Below the pieces are notes generated by a model. It did not search any database. It was given only the letters and a program-made list of their open reading frames with translations, and was not told where the DNA came from. A stretch of 64,000 nt of DNA from Ehretia macrophylla (lineage: Eukaryota > Streptophyta > Magnoliopsida > Boraginales > Ehretiaceae), in NCBI GenBank assembly GCA_037974665.1, contig CM075765.1:12457501-12521500 (forward strand), given 5' to 3'. The stretch's first letter is position 1, and each line of letters starts with the position of its first letter. The position numbers and the translations under genes were made by a program. Shown in pieces: positions 56,630 to 64,000 of the stretch.

Positions 56630-56868
56630 CTTTTTCTTTTATTTTTTTGGCCTAAACAAAAGAGGAAATGGCAAAAAAGAGAAATGAAAAAAATTGAGGG
56701 TATTTACGTATTTTTTACAAAGTTCGTTAAATATGACGGATTTTTTAACTGTATGGGGGGTGTTGTGCACTTTTAAAAAACACAGAGACTAGTTCAGGAA
56801 GTTTTTGAACTATAGGGAAGTGTTGTATACTTTCGCTAAAATATAAAAGGATGTGGTGCACTTCACCC
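56036..56868. mobile_element. MULE-type MITE with 9-bp TSD TACAATAAA
   Basis: Perfect TACAATAAA repeats (56027-56035, 56869-56877) flank an 833-bp unit. Its ends are GGGTGAAGTGTACCAGATCC and, reverse-complemented, GGGTGAAGTGCACCACATCC. Long inverted arms (~150 bp) enclose a (TAA)n run, a C-rich tract and TA repeats. The left duplication copy has a single TACAATAAA (near 3793) and no insertion. No transposase. Confidence 0.93.
56325..56520. repeat. C-rich low-complexity tract
   Basis: About 195 bp made almost wholly of CCCC(C)A, ACCCC and GTCACCC words on the plus strand. The minus strand is correspondingly G-rich. It lies in the loop of the MITE and is followed by (TG)n and (TA)n runs. Confidence 0.9.
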
Positions 56869-56877
56869 TACAATAAA

Positions 56878-57644
56878 TGGGTGCGCAATAATCAAGGAGT
56901 GTATAGTATCGTATCAATTCTAAAGATATAGGCGAAAGGCTGATTTCCACAAGCAAATATGAATGCATCGTCATAGAATTCATAATAGGTATTTGCTAAT
57001 CATACCAGAGCAAATTTTCATATATTATTCTTTCGAGCAATTAGTATACATACGAATTCCTAATGTTCGCACGAAAATCGTAAATATTTTTCGAGTACTC
57101 TTCAAATCCTAAATCCATAATTAGCATCGAAAACGTTTTATTTCGGTCATTCTGCTCTCGCCTAGTGAACATTTAAGAACACAAAGATGTTGTTGCAAGG
57201 ATACTTTTGAATAGGCATCAAAATAATTTTATTTTCACATCCAAGAGTTGAGTAGATTAGTCAAATAATAACATATTATAATCAGAAATTCTAAGTTCAA
57301 AATGCAACTTTAACTTTCATTATAATTCAAGAAAAAAAAAAAGAAAAAAAGGGTTCTTTTTTTCCTCATGTTCGCAATGTAACCATCACAGACCCAGTGG
57401 CATATAAACAGTTCACCAGCATTCATTATTAGATAGCCAAATTAAATATTTAAACCTCCAGAAGAAGGTCGACAGCTAACCCCATTAAAGTCCAACTGTG
57501 GGTCCTTAATTCTTCACAATATCATAATTTATTATCGCTTAAATATTTTTCTTTAATGCTTAAGCCATTAGCAAGCCACCATAAAAGATAACCACTTAAC
57601 TTGTGCCCCCACTTCTGCCACCAATTAATGTGCTCAAAACCGCC
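56878..57644. other. Non-coding, upstream of small gene copy 2
   Basis: Collinear with left 3800-4989 once the left-copy MITE is removed. No ORF supported. Confidence 0.6.
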
Positions 57645-57824
57645 CTTACTGAATAAATATATGGCCAAAGTCATCAGCCATTACTACATTAATTAGTGAT
57701 GGCTTGCTCTAAAGGGTCGCAATTTCGCTCTATAAATTCCTCCGTGAAGGCCTCCTCTCCAATCAAACATATATACATTTCCAATTAGAGAAGCAGTCTA
57801 TTTCATTACCTTATTTTCTTAAAC
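57645..57824 (+). promoter_or_regulatory. Core promoter and 5' leader of small gene copy 2
   Basis: TATAAA at 57731-57736, 94 bp before the ATG. The sequence is identical by eye to that of copy 1 over about 180 bp. Confidence 0.65.
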
Positions 57825-58022
57825 ATGTCTTCTACAGGTGCAAGTTATGCTCACATTTACGTGCAGCAAAAACGCCTAGAGGAGAAATTGAAGAGGCTGG
57901 AAGAAGAAAGAGCAAGAAACGAGGGTGTCAGCATGACTGAAAAAGCAATGGAGGAAACTAAAAGCAAGAAGACTAATAGCAACAAAATTCACCCCGGCAG
58001 CATTATTTCACCGGGTTCGTAG
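57825..58022 (+). CDS. Small unrecognised protein, 65 aa (copy 2)
   Basis: Paralogue of 5177-5374. It differs at residue 38 (Thr here) and at two silent positions in codons 3 and 4, so three changes in 198 bases. Helix 14-34, Lys-rich linker and the HPGSIISPGS tail are unchanged. The start is the first ATG of the leader and the stop is TAG. Nothing in it is broken, unlike nearly every other ORF of the duplicated block. This supports a real gene but not any particular function. Confidence 0.72.
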   Translation: MSSTGASYAHIYVQQKRLEEKLKRLEEERARNEGVSMTEKAMEETKSKKTNSNKIHPGSIISPGS

Positions 58023-58754
58023 GCTACGTTATGCCGAACCATGTCAAAATATTATTGTGTCCAACGTATTTATATGCTCGATCCTCTCAACATAATTGTG
58101 CCTCGTAAGATTAGTATAGAACCTTATTAGTGCCTGGTGTACATGTAATAATGATCCTGTGTGTATAAGGTGTGAAAGATATGTGTGTTTTAGTTGCTTT
58201 ACTTGCTGCTAGCTCTTGTATCGTATACGTATCGCATCACTTGTAATATGCTGGTTTTTAACTTTAGAAAGCTTCCAATTGTTTATAATTGTCATTCGCC
58301 ATGCATGATTTGGATTCTATAAGGAGAGAATGCCTTTCTCTCGTGAGTTCTAATCTAAATTCCAAACTCTTCTATAAGGTTTTAATTTTCGTTCGGATTC
58401 TACCATGACATTAGATTCTATAAGTTTGTCAAGAATATATGTTCTGCCCATTCGATTCATCACTTTAAAAGTAAAACCCATTCTGACTACATCATGCAGG
58501 GTACTTGGCATGTCTTATAATTAGCCTTTGACAAAGGATGCCCCGCCACTGGGTATTTAGTCTAGTGATATGATTTTTATTTTAGATAAGAAATGTTTTG
58601 ATATCAATTCTTATATGTAATATTTTAAGTGATATAAAATAATTTAAATTTTTCTTAAATGAAAAAAAAAACAAAAAATGCGCTAGTTATTTGTATTGGT
58701 CGAGGACTCGAAAACCATTTTTGTTTACAGTACATCGCCTGTAGTGTGGGCTCC
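58023..58754. other. 3' flank of small gene copy 2
   Basis: Matches 5375-6110. No further gene. Confidence 0.5.
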
Positions 58755-58857
58755 AGCTACCACAAAATTGATCCGCGGAAATTTTGAGTTAAGTGGTGAT
58801 GTCTTTTAGGATATATGCTTTCATTAAGGTGGGTATTGCTATATGTTATATATCTTT

Positions 58858-59240
58858 GTTTTTTTTTTTTGGCTATTTCATTGAACTTCAAAAATAATAA
58901 ATACACTTATAATGGAAATGAAAAGGACATAACAAAAACTCGAAACCATCTAAGTATGACATTAATGTTTCAATGGTTACAGAGGGTTTACTACTGTTTC
59001 CTTTGAATTGTTTCCCTCCAAATATTTTCATCCTAATATCTTCATTAATTTTTGTCACAATTTGATTCTTGATTGCAGACCCCATTACCAAAGAAACGAC
59101 TATTACATTCCTTCCACAAATGAAAGACACAAACTAGAAAAACGAGATTCAACAACAAAGATTTAACCGTTTTTTTGTTGCAATTTCTCTGGATGAAGTG
59201 GAGGGCCCTTTCCAAATGAACACTTCCAACACTGGACATT
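58858..59240 (-). pseudogene. LINE 3'-end remnant A, right copy
   Basis: On the minus strand two overlapping frames encode the C-terminal tail of a plant LINE ORF2-like protein (FLVCVFHLWKECNSRFFGNG, then a KINEDIRMKIFGG stretch in the next frame). A T run at 58858-58871 marks the poly(A) end. This copy retains about 229 bp (58755-58983) that the left copy lacks. Confidence 0.68.
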
Positions 59241-60115
59241 AACTTTTTTATGTTATCTTTGCTTTAAATGTTACTTAAATATTATTCGCGTCCCACTTCA
59301 AATACTAATTAGACCACTCTCTCTTATTTGAGAAATCTCTCTTTTTCTTTTAGTTTCACTCTCTTGAACCACAATTCCTTATCTTTAAAATTCTATTTTT
59401 GGCCTTCACGAAACTGCCCTCGTCTTCGCTCACAAGCACTAATAATGGTCCTCGAGTGAAAAATGAGAGCGTTGTCTTATTGAATGATAAGAAGCAATAA
59501 AAATTTACATAGAAGAGTTTAGAGTTTTAGTACGACCACTTAAGGAAATTCGCTCATCAAATGAGCATCTAGATGAATGCATATGCCCTTTGGATCATCG
59601 AGTTACTCATGTACAATGAAATTATTGCTTTGAAATTTCGGAAGATGTCTAGAAGATATCTTATCAAAGTTTTTCTTATCTTCACATCATCATTAACTAG
59701 ATATGTTTTACCCTTAAATTTAATCTCTCCACTTCATGATTCGAGGCAAGAAAAGGAGTGGGAGTTTTGAGCATCAGACATTTTGGAAAACTCTTTTATG
59801 GTAAATTCTTTGAGTTTTATGGAAATTCTTTGAAGAAAAATAAAAAAGGGATAATAGTTTTTCCTTCGTGACTTGGAGTTTCGGAGATTTGAGCATTTGT
59901 CAGTGAGCGAAGATGAATGAATTTTCTTTAAGGACAAAAAAATGGTGTCTTAGTTGAAGAGAGTGAAGCAAAAAGAAAGAGAGAGAAGACGTTGAAATGG
60001 GTTTCAAAGTGATCCAAAAGAGAAAATTAATTAAAATTAAAAGAGAAAAAAAAAAATAGAAGTCTAGCTGGCATTCCAAGTGGATGCCACGCCACCATAA
60101 TATTTAGATGATACT
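59241..60115. other. Non-coding, duplicated
   Basis: Matches 6361-7264; short ORFs do not hold up between copies. Confidence 0.5.
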
Positions 60116-60810
60116 GTTTTTTTGATAATTCAGTAGAGTTTTAAAGGAAGAAGTCACACAACAGTAAAAGGAAATGAAAAAGGAAGCAACAAAAAACGTC
60201 AACAACGAAAATCAAAATCAACTAAGTGAAGTAGCCAGAAAGTCCCCAATTATCCAAAGCAACACGATTGTAGGATGTGTTTTTGAATTGTTGACCCGTG
60301 AGAATTTTGGAGTTGATATCGTTTTGAATGATTTTAAAAATATGTTCTTCATTGTAGGCTTCCTTCTTGAAGATGCGCATATTTCTTTCAATCCAAATAT
60401 GATAAATAGCTACACAGAAGAAAGTTCGGAAAGTTTGGACTTTAGCTTCATAACCTCTGTTATCAATAGAGTAAGAGATATCCAAAATTTTGGGAAGGGT
60501 GAAAATAGAACAATCAATGGATAATGCCGATAACTCCTCTCTTCAGATCCTCCTTGTGAAAGAACATTCAAAAAACATGTGTTTGTTTGTTTCATATCCC
60601 AAGTAGCAGAACACACAATTAGAGTAATTTTGAATGCCCCAAGAGACAAGTCAACTTGTTCAAGATCACAAGCCAAGAAATGAAGCTATGCTTAGGGATG
60701 CAGCTATTGAACCAAACAAGTTTGTACCATTGAATCTTATCCTTGGTAACTATAATGTTGTTCCAAGTTTTTTTGAAGGAAAAATTCCCATTGGAAACAT
60801 GTGCCCATTT
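60116..60810 (-). pseudogene. LINE remnant B, right copy, truncated
   Basis: Counterpart of 7265-7996. The minus-strand frame at 60843-60619 includes the zf-RVT part (GNFSFKKTWNNIIVTKDK, SCIPKHSFISWL). 60485-60222 encodes the C-terminal tail (FFCVAIYHIWIERNMRIFKK). It is cut at 60810 by the Athila junction; the left copy continues about 400 bp further into the LINE. Confidence 0.78.
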
Positions 60811-60820
60811 TATTAGTTTT

Positions 60821-60838
60821 TGGCGCCGTTGCCGGGGA
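60821..60838 (+). promoter_or_regulatory. Primer-binding site of Athila element
   Basis: TGGCGCCGTTGCCGGGGA, complement of the plant tRNA-Asp 3' end, the usual Athila site. It normally lies a few bases inside the 5' LTR, but here only TATTAGTTTT separates it from the duplication block. Confidence 0.85.
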
Positions 60839-61153
60839 AGCACGGTCTAGTTTAGTTTTTTAATTATTTGTGAATTTGTTTTAAAGTATTGTAATTATTG
60901 CCTATATTGTTTATATTTGTTTTCAATTGTATAAATTTTGTCTATAAATTATATATTGCATATAGTTTCTAAAATTTGTATATTGTCTGTATTATACTTG
61001 CACATATACTTAGCTTATTTTCTGTCTTTATTTAAAGTACTCAGTTTACTTTCTGTTTTTATTTAAAGTACTTATCTTATTTTCTGTCATTATTATCAGT
61101 ATTTAGTTTATTTTATGTAGTTACTTATTGCACTTAGGTATAGTATATTTTGT

Positions 61154-62692
61154 ATGAACGGGCGTCATTCCTTAATCCCAGAACTTGCCCCGTTTAATCC
61201 CGAGCCCAAGAAAACTCCGCGAAGGAGAGTCCAAGTCCCGATGGCGGAGCAAGAAGGAATTGTACAAAACTTTCAACCTCTTCCGGTAGCTCAACCTGTT
61301 AACCAATCCGTTAATCAACCCGTTGACCTACCAATGACTCTTCGTCAACATTTTTCTTCGGGCAATTATAATCCCGAGTTTGTTATAGCCCCACCGGCTC
61401 TTGGCAATGTTAACTTTGAGCTTAAAATAGGGATCATTTCAAATCTGCCTTCCTTTTACTGGAAGAGCAACGAAAGCCCTCACGCTTACATCATACAATT
61501 CTTGGAGGCGTGTTCTATGCTTCATATCTCTAACGTGAGCCGTGAGATTATTCAACTGCATCTGTTTCCATTTTCCTTAAAAGACAAAGCCAAACAGTGG
61601 CTAAATCATTTAGACGCAGGGGTTATTACATCTTGTGGAGAACTTATTCGGAAATTCTTACATAGGTTCTTTCCAATGGCAAAAAGTACGACTTCGCTAA
61701 TAGACATCATGTCATTCGTTCAGTTAGACTTAGAGCCCTTTCATGAAGCATATGAAAGATTTATTGATCTTAGGAGTCAGTATCTTCACCATGGGTTTGT
61801 CCGTCACGAACTCTTGCATTATTTCTTTAAAGGTCTTACACCTCAGCAGAAAATGATAGTAAATGCAATGAGCAATGGATGTTTCTATAACCTTACAACA
61901 GACAAAGCTTGGAGTAGAATTGATAATATAGCTGAAGATTCTTTTCAGAACACAACTATAGATAGAGAAACTAAGAGCACCCATAACCCCAAAAGAGGGC
62001 ATTGTTCGAGGTTAACTCCAATTCCCATTTGACTGATAAAGTAGATGCCCTAGCCCAGCATGTAGAAAAATTCATCTCTCTAAGGTCTATTTCTTCACAA
62101 GCTCCTCAGATCACAAAAAATTGTGTCGTATGTTATGCAATTGATCATTCTACTCTGTACTGTCCAATCGGTTCACAATTTTCTGAATTTATGCAAGAAC
62201 AAGTCTATGCCACTCAAGGATATACAAGGATATTATGATCCTTATTCTAACACGTATAATTCTGGATGGCGAGACAATCCCGCATTTTCATGGCGACAAA
62301 GGAATCAAGAGCCTCAGTTTCTTCAACAACAACAATATCAGAAACAACAAGGAAACTTTGAGCCTCGGTTCCCACAATAGCCATATCAAAGGCCACAAAA
62401 ATCTAACCCTCCTGGTTTTTACCAAGTTCAGAAAGAACCATTCCGAACACAACGGAACAATTTCCCCGCTTTTCCTGCTGCACAGTCATCATCTGATGAC
62501 AAGTTTGACAAATTAGTGCAAATGTTCCAAGTTCAGCAATAGTCTATTGCTAAACTTGAGGGACAACTCAGACAGATGACCCAAACTTTAAGCAAGAGAG
62601 ATGAGGGTAAACGCCCGTCTCAGACCTTGAAAAATCCACGAGGACAATGTAGTAATATCCAAACTGAGACCGCCCAAGAATAGGCTTAGGTC
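61154..62692 (+). pseudogene. gag: Athila gag with frameshifts and stops
   Basis: Begins MNGRHSLIPELAPFNPEPKK. Residues ~90-260 are the Athila-type Retrotrans_gag domain (PSFYWKSNESPHAYIIQFLE, LFPFSLKDKAKQWLNHL, KFLHRFFPMAKSTTSLIDIM). The frame shifts near 62010 into one carrying the zinc knuckle CVVCYAIDHSTLYC (CCHC complete), and back near 62215. A coil (DDKFDKLVQMFQVQQ) and several stops follow (62378, 62540 and others). Gag cannot be made whole. Confidence 0.87.
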
Positions 62693-63100
62693 GTGACTAC
62701 CCTTAGGAGTGGGAAAGTAATATACAAGGAGGTTAGAAAGAAGAATAGGGATGTTCCTGAGGAGATAGAGGAACCTGAGATCGAGGTTTTAGGCAACAAT
62801 ATCGATGACTCCCGTAGGAATGAAAACCCAACGGTAGAGCCAATAGTTGGACCCTCATCCCAAGCACCTTTCCTAACAACTCTGTCCCATCTGAAGCCGA
62901 CTGATAATCATAAACAACTCAAGGTCTTAGAGCATTTGAAAGATATTTAGATCAATCTACCTTGTGGAGGTAATCCAACAAATCCCTGCCTATGCCAAAT
63001 TTTGGAAGGATCTGTGTGTGAAAAAGAGACAGACTAACTCCATTCCTAAAAAGGTCTGTCTTACTGAAAAGGTTAGTAACATCTGCACTAGATGACTGCC
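62693..63100 (+). pseudogene. Athila gag-pol linker
   Basis: VTTLRSGKVIYKEVRKK is the 'LRSGK' segment typical of Athila between the gag and protease parts. An acidic stretch and a decayed run with stops and at least one shift of frame follow. Confidence 0.7.
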
Positions 63101-63599
63101 TCAAAAGTACAGTGACCCAGAAGATTTCACCATTCCATGTTTAATTAATGACCAACGAGTATAAAACGCCTTGCTAGACTTTAGGTCTAGTGTTAGCCTA
63201 ATCCCTCACATAGTTTACCAAAGGTTAAGTTTTGGAGTGTTAACATCGACAAATGTAACCCTTCAATTGCTAGATAGATCTGAGCGGGAACCTTGAGGTA
63301 TTGTAAAGGATATCCTCATTAGAGTTGGAGATTATATGTTCCCAGTGGATGTCATTGTGTTAGATATGAATTTAGGACCTGATAACAGGAATACCACTCC
63401 CGTTTTACTAAGCATACCATTCTTAACAACTGTTGATGCTGTTATTTACTATAGAACGGGTTTAATAGAACTAACATTTGGGAACATGAGAACAAAGTTA
63501 AGGGTTGCTGATGCAGCCAACAAGTTGAACCAAGATGAGGAAGAAGAATCCTTCTATTTATATATTATTGACTCATGCATAGATGAGTTTGCCCATTAA
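63101..63599 (+). pseudogene. Athila aspartic protease, inactive
   Basis: Frame with NALLDFRSSVSLIP, LQLLDRSER, GIVKDILIRVGDYMFPVDV, PVLLSIPFLTTVDAV. The active-site triad, normally D-T/L-G-S/A, reads D-F-R-S, so the Gly after Asp is lost. In-frame stops lie near 63161 and in the DRSER-P-G segment. Confidence 0.82.
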
Positions 63600-64000
63600 G
63601 AAATAGCAGACCTAGAATGGCTCTTGTATGAATGCGACATTTCTCTTGAAATGGTCACCTCTGCTTCCATTGTTGCTGATCTAGATCAGATTGATCAAGT
63701 AACAACTTCTTTCCCTGAAGCTTTTGATTGTCCCACAATTAAGTCCCCACCAACATTGGAACTCAAAACCTTACCTAAACATCTTAAGTATGCCTACTTA
63801 GGACCTGAAGAGACCCTACCAATCATCATTGCCTCGGATTTGACTACCAAGAATGAAGCCAAACTCTTGAAAGTCCTAAGTACTCACAAAAAGGCAATAG
63901 GTTGGACAATTTCTGTCTTGAAAGGTATTGATCCCTCTGTGTGTATGCACAAAATTCATCTCGAGGAAAGAGTTACTCATTCTAGAGAATTTCAGAGAAG
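63600..64000 (+). pseudogene. pol: Athila pol, N-terminal part of RT, cut by window end
   Basis: Same frame as the protease after a TAA. It contains LKYAYLGPEETLPIIIASDL and KAIGWTISVLKGIDPSVCMH, the conserved approach to the Gypsy reverse transcriptase. The palm domain and YVDD motif lie beyond the window. Confidence 0.8.

Larger units (their letters stand above)
30153..60810. repeat. Right copy of the segmental duplication, expanded by insertions
   Basis: Direct-orientation counterpart of 1-7996. Large insertions interrupt it at 30535-40346 (Tat element), 42873-55668 (Copia nest) and 56036-56868 (MITE). Removing them gives a block of about 7.5-8 kb collinear with the left copy. The right boundary is sharp: homology ends at GTGCCCATTT (60810), directly before an Athila internal region. 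Confidence 0.93.
60821..64000 (+). mobile_element. Athila-lineage Ty3/Gypsy internal region, no 5' LTR, runs off window
   Basis: PBS, leader, gag, protease and the start of reverse transcriptase occur in the Gypsy order. The missing LTR at the left and several frameshifts mark it as a truncated, dead copy, though the 3' side is outside the window. Confidence 0.88.

Noticed and set aside
56528-56776. 82-aa ORF rich in Tyr/Ile
   Set aside because: It translates a TATA microsatellite within a MITE.
1-64000. CRISPR arrays, rRNA operons, bacterial-type operons
   Set aside because: The tandem repeats seen are minisatellites or LTR arrays without spacers of CRISPR form, and nothing in the window is prokaryotic.

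Overview
The window looks like nuclear DNA of a flowering plant, probably a eudicot. It is AT-rich and packed with plant-type LTR retrotransposons (Tat, Athila and Del/Tekay-like Ty3/Gypsy, Ale-like Ty1/Copia), plant LINE remnants, MULE- and Harbinger-type MITEs and an endogenous pararetrovirus fragment. The species cannot be told from sequence alone. I see no bacterial operons, rRNA genes, tRNA genes or CRISPR arrays.

The frame of the window is a direct segmental duplication. The left copy is about 1-7996. The right copy starts near 30153, ends at 60810, and has been stretched from about 8 kb to over 30 kb by insertions. Each copy carries one small intact gene of 65 codons (5177-5374 and 57825-58022) with an identical promoter and leader. 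This is the only clearly host-like gene seen. It has no signal peptide, a charged helix and a Gly/Pro/Ser tail, and I cannot name its family. Each copy also carries LINE remnants on the minus strand and a decayed fragment resembling a plant mobile domain. Each copy has a private MULE-like MITE whose empty site survives in the other copy.

Between the copies (8-30 kb) lie a Harbinger-type MITE (9468-9865), a 2.0-kb solo LTR (10521-12528), an Athila-like non-autonomous element whose 5' LTR is split by a gag-only Del/Tekay-like element (14458-22027, minus strand), a pararetroviral reverse-transcriptase fragment between direct repeats (25700-26577), a CACTA-like end, another MULE-like MITE (27620-28040) and a field of GCAACGG repeats.

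Inside the right copy are a nearly complete Tat-lineage element (30535-40346, TSD GCTTC) with a dual RNase H and a three-exon antisense gene, and a three-level nest. In the nest, a minus-strand Copia fragment was hit by an Ale-like Copia (43316-55614), whose protease codons were hit by a pol-less LARD-like element (44877-52133). At 60821 an Athila internal region begins at its primer-binding site without a 5' LTR and runs off the window in early reverse transcriptase.

Most element ORFs are broken, largely by nonsense codons of the C-to-T / G-to-A kind expected from decay of methylated DNA. The least explained features are the duplicated small gene, the intron-containing antisense gene in the Tat element, and a degenerate repeat of about 13 bp lying just inside the polypurine tract of two different Del/Tekay-like families.
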